DNA of 64,000 nt from Sphaerisporangium fuscum (GCF_018531465.1 NZ_JAHDTF010000010.1:1-64000); one strand, 5' to 3'. Numbered from the stretch's first letter, positions 54,809 through 63,735 are shown. Program-made: numbers and translations. Notes: generated by a model from the letters alone, not told the origin.

Positions 54809-56531
54809 CGGTGTGCAGCAGGAGGTTCATGCCGGTGCCCGCCTCCCAGGTGCCCTCGTCGGCCATGCGGACGGAGTACTCCGGCCGGTCGCCGAGCTTC
54901 GGGTCGGGCAGGTTGAGCAGGAGCGTGTAGGTGCCGGCGGGCATGGCCGGGGGCAGGGTGAGCGTCTGACCGACGGTGGTCGTGGTCCCGGCCGCCCAGC
55001 GCCGGGGATCACCGCTCAGGGGGAACCTGTAGACGGTGGACCCGTTGCGCAGGACGAGTTCCAGGCCTCGAGGGTTGACGGGCGCGGCGTACCCGTCGTT
55101 CCTGATGGTGACGCTGACGGGCAGCGGACCGCCTCGCGAGGCCGTGCTCGGGTAGGTGCCCCTCTGCAGGACGAAGCGGTAACCGAGGTCACGGCCGATC
55201 TCGGGCAGGCAGCCGCCCGCGCTCCAGCCGGCGAGCACGTCGGGCTGGTAGTCGGTGTTGAGGAAGGACCAGTGGAAGCGGGCCAGCTCGTCGCGGGCCG
55301 TCGGGCAGTCCGAGCGCGGCGGGTCGACGCCGCAGGTCTCGCCGCCCATGGCCAGGTAGCGGGTCTCGGCCGCCAGATAGGGGTACTCGGCGGCGGGGTC
55401 CTGGTAGGTGCCGTAGTCGTCGGGGCCGGCCAGGAAGCAGTCGTTGTGGTGGCCGAGCCGGGCGTTCGCCGAACCGCCGTAGGCCTGGCCGGGCGGCAGC
55501 GCGGCGGTGCCGTACATCGTCCGCTTGATGGCCGGTGTGCGCAGCTGCACCATGCGCGTGGACGGCAGCACGCTGAGGATCTTGTCGGTGACGGCCTTCC
55601 TGGCGGCCCAGTCGGCCGCGGTCACGTTGCCCGCGTTGCCGAAGTGCTGCGTGTAGTACCACTCGCCCCAGGCTCCGATGAAGCCGGCCTGCATGAGGTA
55701 GATGACGTCGCTGTTGGCGCTCAGGTAGGGCGCGAGCTGGTCCAGGTGGGCGAGAACCCGGTCCTTGGGCGCGTCGTCGCCGGTGGTGGAGGTGGTGTAG
55801 GCGAAGCGGAGGATCATCTTCAACCCGGCCGCCCGTACGGTGTCGAACTGCCGCTGGAGCCGGTCCAGCGCCGCCTTGCCGATCGGGGCGGCCTTGAACT
55901 CGGCCAGGTAGAAGACGCACATCACCAGGGAGATGTGCTGGTCGGTGCGGTAGCTCCGCAGGGTCGGCAGGGAGAAGTCGTTCTTGTCGCAGTCGCCGGT
56001 GTGGTGGTAGAGGCCGCGCTCCGGGTTGGCGAAGTTCTCCCCGGACGGCCGGTAGGTGACCGTCGTGCCGCCCCCGCCCCCGCCCCCGCCCCCGCCCCCG
56101 CTGTAGACGTGGGTGTACCTGGCGGAGGTCTCCAGCGGTGCCTCGACCTGGAAGACCAGGTCGGCGTCGTTGGGGGTGGCGCTCTCGCCGATGTCGGCCC
56201 GGTCCACCGTCCAGCGGGCGGTCCCGCCCGACGCGGAGTAGGCGACCGGCTTGACGAACGTCCAGCTCCACCCGCCGCCGTTGTGCCGGTACAGGCCGCC
56301 GTTCTCCAGCAGGTAGTCGGCGCCGACCGGCCCCTGGGCGAATCCGGTCCCGGGGTCGCGGTCGGTGTCGATGTAGGTGCGGGCGAAGGCCGGGCTGCCG
56401 GTGTAGGTGAACCGGTAGGTCACCGTGGTGGCCGTGTTGGTGGCCGACTGGCCGCCGATGGCCGCGTGCGCCGGAGGCGCGACGACGACCATCGCCCCTA
56501 AGAACACGAGTAACGCGAGGATTCGGGACAT
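54777..56531 (-). CDS. secreted DUF4874/DUF4832 protein, likely carbohydrate-related
   Basis: A 584-residue secreted protein. The signal peptide ends near PAHA (residue 23). An N-terminal beta domain (about 25-145) is joined by an 11-Gly linker to a DUF4874-type domain starting [30 protein letters not shown], followed by a DUF4832-type TIM-barrel-like region ([38 protein letters not shown]) and a C-terminal beta domain. These families are found in secreted or lysosome-like glycan enzymes and are often linked to sugar uptake. The gene is last in a sugar ABC transporter operon, so it probably acts on the same polysaccharide or glycan outside the cell. GGGAGAC precedes the ATG. Confidence 0.82.
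   Translation of the reverse strand: MSRILALLVFLGAMVVVAPPAHAAIGGQSATNTATTVTYRFTYTGSPAFARTYIDTDRDPGTGFAQGPVGADYLLENGGLYRHNGGGWSWTFVKPVAYSASGGTARWTVDRADIGESATPNDADLVFQVEAPLETSARYTHVYSGGGGGGGGGGGTTVTYRPSGENFANPERGLYHHTGDCDKNDFSLPTLRSYRTDQHISLVMCVFYLAEFKAAPIGKAALDRLQRQFDTVRAAGLKMILRFAYTTSTTGDDAPKDRVLAHLDQLAPYLSANSDVIYLMQAGFIGAWGEWYYTQHFGNAGNVTAADWAARKAVTDKILSVLPSTRMVQLRTPAIKRTMYGTAALPPGQAYGGSANARLGHHNDCFLAGPDDYGTYQDPAAEYPYLAAETRYLAMGGETCGVDPPRSDCPTARDELARFHWSFLNTDYQPDVLAGWSAGGCLPEIGRDLGYRFVLQRGTYPSTASRGGPLPVSVTIRNDGYAAPVNPRGLELVLRNGSTVYRFPLSGDPRRWAAGTTTTVGQTLTLPPAMPAGTYTLLLNLPDPKLGDRPEYSVRMADEGTWEAGTGMNLLLHTVTVGDGGRTS
56071..56100. repeat. (CCCCCG)5 microsatellite encoding the Gly linker
   Basis: Five exact copies of CCCCCG encode the poly-Gly linker of the secreted DUF4832 protein on the minus strand. 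Because the unit is six bases, slippage would lengthen or shorten the linker in frame. Confidence 0.9.
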
Positions 56532-56567
56532 GGGGGTCTCCCTGGGCGAATGTGACGGTGAGTGGTT

Positions 56568-57380
56568 TCAGCCCTTGATGCCGGTGTGGGCGATGCCCTG
56601 GATGAACTGGCGCTGCAGGAACACGAAGACGGTGATGACGGGCAGGGAGGCGAGCAGGGAGCCGGCCATCAGCACGGGATAGTCGGTCTGGAACTGCCCC
56701 TGCAGGGAGGCGAGCCCGGCGGACAGGGTCATCTTCTCCGGGTCGGTGTTGACCACCAGCGGCCAGAACAGGTCGTTCCACGACCACAGCAGCGTCAGGA
56801 CGGCCAGCGCGACGAGGCCCGGCCGGGCGAGCGGCAGCATGACCGACCAGTAGATCCGCACCGGTCCGGCGCCGTCGAGCCGGGCCGCCTCCTCCAGCTC
56901 GGCGGGCAGGCTGAGGAAGAACTGCCGCAGCAGGAAGACGCCGAACGCGCTGAACAGCCCGGGGACGATGAGGGCCTGCAGGCTGTTGAGCCAGCCGAGC
57001 GAGCTCATGATCTGGTACTGGGGGATGACGAACAGCTGCGGCGGCACCATCAGCACCGACAGGAACACGCCGAAGATCACGTTCTTCAGCGGGAAGCGCA
57101 GCCGGGCGAAGGCGTAGGCCGCCATCGAGCAGAACAGCACCTGCCCGGCCGTCCGTCCGACGGCCATCAGCACGGTGTTGAGGAACTGGTCGCCGAAAGG
57201 CAGCAGGCCGAACACGCGGCCGTAGTTCTCCCAGCGGCCCTCCGGCAGCAGCGACGGCGGCACCCTGGTCGCGCTGCTCAGCGTCTTGAGCGAGGTGACG
57301 ATCTGCCAGACGAACGGCGCGACCACCGCCAGCGACGCGGGGATCAGCACGGCGTGCACGGCCAGGCGGCGGTCAGCCAT
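56568..57380 (-). CDS. carbohydrate ABC transporter permease, MalG type
   Basis: A 270-residue inner-membrane permease with six helices. The EAA loop is AELEEAARLDGAGPVRIYWSVMLPLARPG. WSWNDLFWPLV, followed by the periplasmic tail VNTDPEKMTLSAGLASLQGQFQTDYPVLMAGSLLASLPVITVF, is typical of MalG-like CUT1 permeases. It pairs with the upstream permease and overlaps it by eight bases. The operon lacks an ATPase; an MsiK-type shared ATPase is presumably used, as is usual in actinomycetes. Confidence 0.93.
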   Translation of the reverse strand: MADRRLAVHAVLIPASLAVVAPFVWQIVTSLKTLSSATRVPPSLLPEGRWENYGRVFGLLPFGDQFLNTVLMAVGRTAGQVLFCSMAAYAFARLRFPLKNVIFGVFLSVLMVPPQLFVIPQYQIMSSLGWLNSLQALIVPGLFSAFGVFLLRQFFLSLPAELEEAARLDGAGPVRIYWSVMLPLARPGLVALAVLTLLWSWNDLFWPLVVNTDPEKMTLSAGLASLQGQFQTDYPVLMAGSLLASLPVITVFVFLQRQFIQGIAHTGIKG

Positions 57381-58323
57381 AGTGCACCCACCTCCGCTGG
57401 AGCCGGAACTGCACGGCGGTGAGCGCGATGATGATGACCAGCAGCATCATCACGATCGCCGCCGCGTAGCCGCGGTCGTTGGTGACGAAGGCCCGGTCGT
57501 AGAACAGCTGCACCACGGTCTGCAGCCGCGGGTAGGCCGGGTTGGCCCGGGCCGCCGCACCCGACCCGCTCATCACGAAGACCAGGTCGAACAGCTGCAG
57601 CGAGCCGATCACCGACACGACGGACACGAAGAACGCCGTGGGCGACAGCAGCGGGATCGTCACCTTGAAGAACTGCCTGACCGGGCCGGCGCCGTCGATG
57701 GACGCGGCCTCGTAGTACTCCTTCGGGATGCCCTGGATGCCGGCCAGGAAGATGATCAGGTTGTATCCCAGGCTGCTCCACACCCCCACCACGACCAGCG
57801 CGTACAGCGCGGTGTCCGGATCGGCCACCCAGTTGGGGCCGTCGACGCCGACCAGCGACAGCAGGTGGTTGATCAGGCCGTAGTCGCCGTTGTAGAGCCA
57901 GCGCCAGACCATGGCGACGGCCACCGGCATGGTCACCACCGGCAGGAAGAACAACGTGCGGTACACCCCGACGCCCCGCAGCCCCCTGGTGTTGAGGAAG
58001 GCGGCGAAGACGATCGCCAGGGGGATCGCGGCCAGGCCGAGCGCCGTGTAGGTCAGCGTGTTGACCAGCGCGCGGCCGACCTCCGGGTCCTGAAGGAGCC
58101 GGAGGTAGTTGTCCAGTCCCGTCCAGGTGTGCCCGCCGAAGGCCCCCCACTTGGTGAGAGAGAAGTAGGCGGTCTGCAGCACCGGCCAGAGGTAGAACAC
58201 CAGCAGGCCCAGCCCGGTGGGCGCGATGAACGCGTAGGCCCACAGCGCCTCCCGCAGCCGGCTTCGCTCCCGCCGTCCGGGCGCCGCCTGCTCGACGCCC
58301 GGACGGGTGACGGTGAGGGTCAT
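57373..58323 (-). CDS. carbohydrate ABC transporter permease, MalF type
   Basis: A 316-residue CUT1 permease with six helices; FIAPTGLGLLVFYLWPVLQTAYFSLTKW opens it, and the EAA loop is YYEAASIDGAGPVRQFFKVTIPLLSP. The start overlaps the end of the binding-protein gene (ATGA), ensuring stoichiometric synthesis. It forms the membrane channel with the following permease for sugar uptake. The substrate is not evident from sequence. Confidence 0.93.
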   Translation of the reverse strand: MTLTVTRPGVEQAAPGRRERSRLREALWAYAFIAPTGLGLLVFYLWPVLQTAYFSLTKWGAFGGHTWTGLDNYLRLLQDPEVGRALVNTLTYTALGLAAIPLAIVFAAFLNTRGLRGVGVYRTLFFLPVVTMPVAVAMVWRWLYNGDYGLINHLLSLVGVDGPNWVADPDTALYALVVVGVWSSLGYNLIIFLAGIQGIPKEYYEAASIDGAGPVRQFFKVTIPLLSPTAFFVSVVSVIGSLQLFDLVFVMSGSGAAARANPAYPRLQTVVQLFYDRAFVTNDRGYAAAIVMMLLVIIIALTAVQFRLQRRWVHYG

Positions 58324-59561
58324 TCCTTGGCCAGCAGGTCGTTCATCGCGGCCGCCAGATCCTTGGCCGCCTGCTCGACGGGCACCTCGCCGGTCCAGGC
58401 CTTGGTGAGGTAGCTCAGCTCGGCCTCGTTCCACGCGGCGGTGTTCTGCGAGACGGGGAACGGGACGGCGTCGGGCACCTCGTCGATGAAGGTCTGGAGC
58501 TTGAACTCGGGGTGCGCCTTGACCCACTCGCCCTGGGTGCCGGTGTAGGCCGGGATGGGGCCCTTCGTGCCCAGGATGTCGGCGGCCTGCTTGGAGCCGA
58601 GGAACTTGGCGAACTCCCAGGCCTCCTTGGGGTGCGCCGTCCTGGCCGACACGACGTTGGCGACGCCGTGGATGATCGTGGCCTTCTTCTCCCCCTTGGG
58701 CAGCGGCGCCACGTCCACCTTGTCCTTGGTGTAGTCGTTGGTGGAGAACTCGGTGACGTTCCACGACCCGCCCCAGTACATGGCGATCTTGCCGGCCTCG
58801 AACAGCTGGATCGGCGTGGTGTCGGTCATGGTCTTCAGGTCGGGCGACTGCTTGTTCTTCAGCAGGTCGGTCCAGAACCGCAGGCCCTCGATGGTCTTCG
58901 GGTCGTCGTACCCGGACTTCTTGCCGCCCGGGGAGATCACCCAGCCGCCGGCCTGCATGATCGTGTTGTACTCGTACTCCTGGAAGCTGGTCAGCTCGGC
59001 CGCGGTGCCGTACACGCCCTTGGCGGGGTCGGACAGCTTGGCCGCCGCCTGCTTGAAGTCCGCCCAGGTCCAGTCGGCGGCCGGGTGCGGCACGCCCTTG
59101 GCGTCGAAGAGCTTCTTGTTGTACCAGACCCCGATGGTGTCCATGTCCTTGGGCAGGCCGTACAGCTTGCCCTGGTAGGTGTACAGATCCACCAGAGGCT
59201 TGGGGTACACCGAGGTGTCGACCTGCTCCTCGATCGGGCGGATCACGTCGTTGGCGGCGTAGAGCTGGAAGTTCGGGCCGTTCATCCAGAAGACGTCGGG
59301 CGTGGCGCCGCCGGTGACGGCCGCCTTCATCTTGGTCCAGTAGTCGGTCCACGGCGTCAGCTGCACGTTGATCGTGATATTCGGGTGAGTCCTGGTGAAC
59401 TCCCGCGCCAGTTCCTCCATCACCGGCTTCTGGTTGTTGTCCCACAAGGCGTAGGACAGCGCGACCTTCTCCTGCGCTGCCGGCTCGCCACCCGACGAGC
59501 AGGCGGAAAGGGCCATCGCCGCACCCAACGCGGCCGCACCCGCCCGCGCCCATGTCCGCAT
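58320..59561 (-). CDS. sugar ABC transporter substrate-binding lipoprotein
   Basis: A 413-residue family-1 extracellular solute-binding protein. The signal peptide carries the lipobox LSAC with the lipidated Cys at residue 21 when started at 59561. Landmarks are LSYALWDNNQKPVMEELAREFTRTHPNITINVQ, DVFWMNGPNFQLYAAND, WADFKQAAAKLSDPAKGVYGTA and AMYWGGSWNV. It binds a mono- or oligosaccharide outside the membrane for the two permeases encoded next. GAGGAG precedes the ATG at 59561, better than the further upstream in-frame start at 59609. It lies just downstream of the ROK repressor gene on the same strand. Confidence 0.92.
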   Translation of the reverse strand: MRTWARAGAAALGAAMALSACSSGGEPAAQEKVALSYALWDNNQKPVMEELAREFTRTHPNITINVQLTPWTDYWTKMKAAVTGGATPDVFWMNGPNFQLYAANDVIRPIEEQVDTSVYPKPLVDLYTYQGKLYGLPKDMDTIGVWYNKKLFDAKGVPHPAADWTWADFKQAAAKLSDPAKGVYGTAAELTSFQEYEYNTIMQAGGWVISPGGKKSGYDDPKTIEGLRFWTDLLKNKQSPDLKTMTDTTPIQLFEAGKIAMYWGGSWNVTEFSTNDYTKDKVDVAPLPKGEKKATIIHGVANVVSARTAHPKEAWEFAKFLGSKQAADILGTKGPIPAYTGTQGEWVKAHPEFKLQTFIDEVPDAVPFPVSQNTAAWNEAELSYLTKAWTGEVPVEQAAKDLAAAMNDLLAKE

Positions 59562-59619
59562 CCCTGGTCTCCTCACGAACGAGGCGCGCTCGGCGCCTCG
59601 GTGCTCCACAACTTGGGAT

Positions 59620-59649
59620 TAATCATGGAGTCCAGTGAAATTAAGTCAA
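59620..59649 (-). promoter_or_regulatory. promoter of the sugar ABC operon, with TTAAT/ATTAA half-sites
   Basis: On the minus strand TTGACT (59644-59649) and TGATTA (59620-59625) are separated by 18 bases, a good promoter that overlaps the end of the ROK gene. TTAAT and ATTAA half-sites flank it and resemble the CTAATAATTAG palindrome between the ROK gene and the dehydrogenase, so both may bind the ROK protein. Confidence 0.5.
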
Positions 59650-60791
59650 GACTCGATTCGGTTACGGGCGCCCAGGAAGTGCTCCGGCGCGGCGAGCTCG
59701 CCGGGTCCGTGCAGGGTCCGGTCGACGTGGTCCAGCGCGAGCCGTACCGCTCCCAGCGCCACGCCCTCGTCGCCGAAGGCCGACGCGCGGACCTCCGGCA
59801 TGCGCACGCACCACCGGTCCAGCTCGCGCCGCAGCGGTTCGAGGATGAGGTCGGCGGAGCGGGAGAAACCGCCGCCGACCACGATGAGTTCCGGATCCAG
59901 GGTCAGCACGAGCGCGGAGGCGCCGACCGCGATGTCCTTGACGTAGCGGCGCACGGCCGCGAGCGCCCTGCGGTCCCGGTCGCGGGCCGCCTGGAAGACG
60001 TCCGCGACGTCCGAGCCGGGCCAGGACGTCAGGTGCTGCTGCGCGCGGATCCAGCCGGCCATCGGGAGCGCGCCGATCTCGCCCGCGGCGTTGCCGAACC
60101 CGCGGTGCAGCTTCCCGTCGATGATCAGGCCCGTGCCGGTGCGCAGGCCCGCCAGCAGGAACACCACGTCCTTGGCGTAGCGCGCCACGCCCCGCCAGGA
60201 CTCGGCGAGGGCGGCGAGCTTGCCGTCGTTCTCCACCAGGACCGGCTCGGAGGACAGCCGCGCCACGTGGGCGGCCAAATCGACTCCCGTCCATTCCGGC
60301 AGCGCGTCCGAGAGCATCACCCGGCCGGTCCCGTCGACCAGGCCGGTCGTGGCGACCCCGGTGGCCCACACCGCCTCACCAGCCAGGACGCCCTGCACGG
60401 CCTGGTCCACCGCCGCCAGCCGGCCCATGCGGCCCATCTCCGGGTCGACGACGACGCGTTCGCTGCGCAGGACGGTTCCGTCGAGATCGGCCAGCAGCGC
60501 CAGGACCTTGTGCCCGCCGATGTCCACGCCGAGGACCCTCCCGGCGTCCGCCCGGAACCGGAAGCGCCGCGCCGGCCGTCCCACCGCGCCCGCCGTCGGC
60601 TCGGCCTCGGCCACCCAGCCGCGCTCGGTCAGCTCGCGCACCACGTCCTCGGTGGAGGCCCGTGACAACCCGGTGCGCTTGGCGAGCTCGGTCAGCGTGA
60701 GCACGGCCCCGCCGCGCAACGCCCGGATCATCACCAGCGCGTTGTGCTGGCGGAGCCGGGACAGGTCACCACCGCTCAGATCGTCGATCAC
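59646..60791 (-). CDS. ROK family transcriptional repressor
   Basis: A 381-residue regulator with an N-terminal winged HTH (residues 10-75: HNALVMIRALRGGAVLTLTELAKRTGLSRASTEDVVRELTERG) and a C-terminal ROK sugar-kinase-like domain (RVLGVDIGGHKVLALLADLDG, then GFGNAAGEIGALPM). The zinc-binding Cys motif of classic ROK proteins is missing, so zinc binding is not expected. GGGGGA precedes the GTG start. It is upstream of, and on the same strand as, the sugar ABC operon, and divergent from a Gfo/Idh dehydrogenase: all are its likely targets, released by the sugar or its phosphate. Confidence 0.92.
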   Translation of the reverse strand: MIDDLSGGDLSRLRQHNALVMIRALRGGAVLTLTELAKRTGLSRASTEDVVRELTERGWVAEAEPTAGAVGRPARRFRFRADAGRVLGVDIGGHKVLALLADLDGTVLRSERVVVDPEMGRMGRLAAVDQAVQGVLAGEAVWATGVATTGLVDGTGRVMLSDALPEWTGVDLAAHVARLSSEPVLVENDGKLAALAESWRGVARYAKDVVFLLAGLRTGTGLIIDGKLHRGFGNAAGEIGALPMAGWIRAQQHLTSWPGSDVADVFQAARDRDRRALAAVRRYVKDIAVGASALVLTLDPELIVVGGGFSRSADLILEPLRRELDRWCVRMPEVRASAFGDEGVALGAVRLALDHVDRTLHGPGELAAPEHFLGARNRIES

Positions 60792-60821
60792 CGTTCCCCC
60801 TTGAGGTACCCGCCGTCGCGA

Positions 60822-60847
60822 CTAATAATTAGGCACTCCTTGATAAT
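60822..60847. promoter_or_regulatory. CTAATAATTAG palindrome and -10 box of the dehydrogenase gene
   Basis: CTAAT-A-ATTAG (60822-60832) is an 11-bp palindrome in an AT-rich stretch between the ROK gene and the dehydrogenase. TGATAAT (60841-60847) is an extended -10 for the dehydrogenase, placing the palindrome over its -35 and spacer and close to the ROK start. A classic place for ROK repressor binding. Confidence 0.55.
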
Positions 60848-60864
60848 TCTGGGGAAAGGATCCC

Positions 60865-62112
60865 ATGTCTGGGGTGACTCTAGCCCTCGTCGGCGCCGGG
60901 CTGCGCGGGCAGTCCTACGCACGTCACGCGGTGGCGGCCGGCGCCGGGCGCGTGACCGCCGTCGCGGAGCCGGACCCGCATCGCCGCAGAGCCGTCGCCG
61001 CCGAGTTCGGCGTGCCCGCGGACCGGGTGTACGCGGACTGGTCCGAGCTGGCGGGGGAGGGCAGGCTGGCCGACGCGGCGATCGTCGCGACCCAGGACCG
61101 TCTGCACACGGCCCCCGCGGTACGGCTCGCCGACCTGGGTTATCACATCCTGCTGGAGAAACCCATGGCGATCAACGAGGAGGAGGCCGCTCTGATCGCC
61201 GGGGCCGCGCAGCGGAACAACGTCATGCTGGCCGTGTGCCACGTGCTGCGCTACACCCCCTACACCCGGGCGCTCAAGGGGCTGCTCGACGAGGGGCGCA
61301 TCGGCCGGCTGGTCAGCATCCAGCACCTCGAGCCCGTCGGGTGGTGGCACCACGCCCACTCGTTCGTCCGCGGCCACTGGCGGCGCCAGGACACCTCGGC
61401 GCCGATGCTGCTCACCAAGGCCTGCCATGACATCGACTGGCTGGTCCACCTGGCCGGCCGGATGCCGCGGAAGGTCAGCTCGTTCGGGAACCTCACGCAC
61501 TTCCGCGCCGAGGAACGCCCCGCGGGGGCGGCGGAGCGCTGTGTCGACTGCCCGGTGGAGACCACCTGCCCATATTCGGCCAAGCGGCTGTACCTGGACT
61601 GCCTCGGCGACCCCGACCGGGAGTTCTGGCCGCTCGGCGCGGTCACCGAACGGCGCGACACCGCCGGAGTGCTGGAGGCGCTGCGCACCGGCCCCTACGG
61701 CCGCTGTGTCTACGCCTCCGACAACGACGTCGTGGACCACCAGGTGGTCATCATGGAGTTCGACGACGGAACGACCTGCTCGTTCACGATGAGCGCCTTC
61801 ACCCCGATGGAGCACCGCAGGACCCGCCTGATGGGGACGCACGGCTACCTCGACGGCGACGGGCACACCATCCGCCTGGTCGACTTCAGGACCGGAGGCG
61901 AGGAGATCATCGACACCCTCGGCGACGCCGGTCCGTCGGCGGCCGACGGCCACGGCGGCGGCGATGAGGCGCTCACCCGGGCCTTCCTGTCCGCCGTCGC
62001 CCAGGGCGACGCCTCCCTCATCAGCTCCGACGCCGAATCCAGCCTCGCCACCCACCGCGTCGTCTGGGCGGCCGAACGCGCCAGAACCACCAACACGATC
62101 GTCACCCTGTAG
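60865..62112 (+). CDS. Gfo/Idh/MocA family oxidoreductase
   Basis: A 415-residue NAD(P)-dependent sugar dehydrogenase. Rossmann start TLALVGAGLRGQSYARHAV, then the EKP motif (LEKPMAINEEEAALIAG) and the catalytic His region of LTKACHDIDWLVHLAGR. A cluster of four Cys (CVDCPVETTCPYSA) lies at about residues 228-240 and may bind a metal or be structural; it recurs in some actinobacterial Gfo/Idh proteins. GGGGAAAGGA precedes the ATG. Its divergence from the ROK repressor and the linked sugar importer suggests oxidation or isomerisation of the imported sugar. Last gene of the locus on this strand. Confidence 0.9.
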   Translation: MSGVTLALVGAGLRGQSYARHAVAAGAGRVTAVAEPDPHRRRAVAAEFGVPADRVYADWSELAGEGRLADAAIVATQDRLHTAPAVRLADLGYHILLEKPMAINEEEAALIAGAAQRNNVMLAVCHVLRYTPYTRALKGLLDEGRIGRLVSIQHLEPVGWWHHAHSFVRGHWRRQDTSAPMLLTKACHDIDWLVHLAGRMPRKVSSFGNLTHFRAEERPAGAAERCVDCPVETTCPYSAKRLYLDCLGDPDREFWPLGAVTERRDTAGVLEALRTGPYGRCVYASDNDVVDHQVVIMEFDDGTTCSFTMSAFTPMEHRRTRLMGTHGYLDGDGHTIRLVDFRTGGEEIIDTLGDAGPSAADGHGGGDEALTRAFLSAVAQGDASLISSDAESSLATHRVVWAAERARTTNTIVTL

Positions 62113-62128
62113 CCGGACGCCGATGCCG

Positions 62129-62568
62129 TCACCGGACGGGAAGGACGTCCAGTGTCACCTCTGCGTCGTAGCAGAAGCAGGGCTCGTCGGTCTCGATGGG
62201 CGGGTATTCGGGGAAGGTGGCCTGTCCACGTCCGATGACCCGCCCCTTCCGGTCCTTGATGACGGCGCGGACGGTGATCCTCGAGTAGTCGGTGGCCCTC
62301 CTGCCGGGGAGATCGACCCACAAGAGGGGGAGCTGAGGTTCGGCGGTGCTGACGGTTCCTCCGGGGGAGTGGGAAAACGGGAGGCGGTGGGAACGTTCAG
62401 CTCGCCTCTCCGGCAGCGGCCACGCGCGTCACACAGTTCGTATGTGTGCGCGACCCTGTAGAGCGAGCGGCGCGCGGTGAGCGAGACGCCACTTCCCCGG
62501 CACGGGCCGCAGGCGACGGTGCGATCGGCGCATCCCGTAAGCACGAACACGGCCAGGGCCGCGCTCAC
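62129..62568 (-). pseudogene. lipoprotein gene interrupted by a frameshift
   Basis: The first part (from the GTG at 62568) encodes a lipoprotein start: SAALAVFVLTGCADR with lipobox LTGC, then a Cys-rich region (CGPCRGSG, YELCDARGRC). Past about 62395 this frame gives poor Pro/Ser-rich sequence. A different frame continues with good codon bias and sensible protein: PQLPLLWVDLPGRRATDYSR, VIKDRKGRVIGRGQATFPEYPP, CFCYDAEVTLDVLPVR, ending at 62129. The best explanation is a single-base insertion or deletion at about 62385-62398, by mutation or sequencing error. If repaired, the product would be an about 145-residue lipoprotein of unknown function with two Cys pairs. Confidence 0.55.
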
Positions 62569-62635
62569 CAGCGTCTGGAACTACCGTGGTCTCGACATGC
62601 TTCTCCGGCCCCGTCCGGCTCGCCTCCTGGGGATA

Positions 62636-62884
62636 TCAGGACGTGAAGTCGAACTCGCCGTCCTTGACTCCGGCGATGAAGGCCTGCCATTCGGCCCTGG
62701 TGTAGACGATGACCTCGCCGTCCGGGTGATGGCTGTGCCGTACGGCGACCCGCCCGCTCCCATCGGCCAACGGCCCGGCCTCGACACAACTCCCGCCGCC
62801 GTTCTCACTCTTCGTGCTGATGTGCCAGGCGATGTCCGGCAGTTCTCCAACGGGCGTTGTTCCCTGCAGTTCCGTCTCGTTCAC
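62636..62884 (-). CDS. DUF397 family protein
   Basis: An 82-residue protein with the DUF397 signature: AWHISTKSENGGGSCVEAGPL, then VAVRHSHHPDGEVIVYTRAEWQAFIAGVKDGEFDF, including the conserved W-x-AFI. DUF397 genes pair with DUF5753/XRE regulators in actinomycetes; the pair is often described as a toxin-antitoxin-like or signalling unit linked to development and antibiotic control (the Scr1/BldB/WhiJ type). The GTG start overlaps the regulator's stop (GTGA), so the two are translationally coupled. Confidence 0.9.
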   Translation of the reverse strand: MNETELQGTTPVGELPDIAWHISTKSENGGGSCVEAGPLADGSGRVAVRHSHHPDGEVIVYTRAEWQAFIAGVKDGEFDFTS

Positions 62885-63735
62885 CGCAGATCCTCTGCTG
62901 TAGCGGAGATAAGGTCAGCCGACTCTTTGGGATCGAGCGTCAGCTTTCGTAGCTCATCGTACGCTTGCACCAAGCGGCGATTATCTGGCGTCTCAACGTA
63001 GATCGCCCCTTTCGGGGTTTCGGCATACGCGACCTCAGGAAACCTTTCCTCCATGGTGAGAATGCGGAACGCTCCGGTCGGACTGGCGTGTGCTCCGGCG
63101 CTGAACGGCAGCACTCTTATCTCGATGTTCGGCCGTGCGGCGAGTTCGACGAGCCGTTGGAATTGAACCGAGAGGTCTCGGGCGCCGAGGACCTTGCGAT
63201 GCAGTACCGCCTCATCGACGATCGACAGGACATGCGGCGGGTTCTCGCTTTGGAGGACCTCTTGCCTCGCCATGCGCAGCGCGACCCACCTGTTGATTTG
63301 TTCGGTGTCGGCGTCGAACTCCGCAGCGGTGATGACCGCACGTGCATAGTGCTCGGTCTGGAACAGGCCGAGCAGCAGAGTGTTGTCGAAAGTTCGAATT
63401 CGGCGGGCGCGAGATTCGAGCCACACGTAGTCGATGAACGCTCCGGCGACTTCATCCGCGTACCCGTCCCACCAGCCCTTTTGCCAGACCTCTTGGCTGA
63501 GTTTCATGAGGTCCTCGCGTCGCCGGCCGTCGGCCACTCCGTACAGGTCCAGGAGGGCCAGCATGTCGGGTCGCCGAATCGGATACTCGCCTGACTCGAA
63601 CCGGCTGACGGTGGACGGGTCGCGCTGAAGGTACTCGGCCGCGTCCCTGAGCAGGAGGCCGTTGGCGTCACGCAACTCCCGAAGCTGCTGGCCGAGCCAC
63701 TGGGCTCGGAGGGTGACCCACTTGGGTGCAGCCAT
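62881..63735 (-). CDS. XRE-family regulator with DUF5753 domain (Scr1/WhiJ type)
   Basis: A 284-residue regulator. The N-terminal HTH (residues 14-70) is LGQQLRELRDANGLLLRDAAEYLQRDPSTVSRFESGEYPIRRPDMLALLDLY, with recognition helix DPSTVSRFE. The rest is the DUF5753 domain (AGAFIDYVWLESRARRIRTFDNTLLLGLFQTEHYARAVI and PHVLSIVDEAVLHR). With DUF397 it forms the WhiJ-like cassette found in many copies in filamentous actinomycetes. GAAGGGACGATC precedes the ATG. Its DNA has noticeably lower GC and more A/T-ending codons than neighbouring genes, consistent with the frequent exchange of these cassettes. Confidence 0.9.
   Translation of the reverse strand: MAAPKWVTLRAQWLGQQLRELRDANGLLLRDAAEYLQRDPSTVSRFESGEYPIRRPDMLALLDLYGVADGRRREDLMKLSQEVWQKGWWDGYADEVAGAFIDYVWLESRARRIRTFDNTLLLGLFQTEHYARAVITAAEFDADTEQINRWVALRMARQEVLQSENPPHVLSIVDEAVLHRKVLGARDLSVQFQRLVELAARPNIEIRVLPFSAGAHASPTGAFRILTMEERFPEVAYAETPKGAIYVETPDNRRLVQAYDELRKLTLDPKESADLISATAEDLR

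Noticed and set aside
54729-56501. Long plus-strand frame opposite the DUF4832 gene
   Set aside because: Antisense artefact of a gene with a signal peptide and family motifs; the residues are Gly/Val/Arg-rich without domains.
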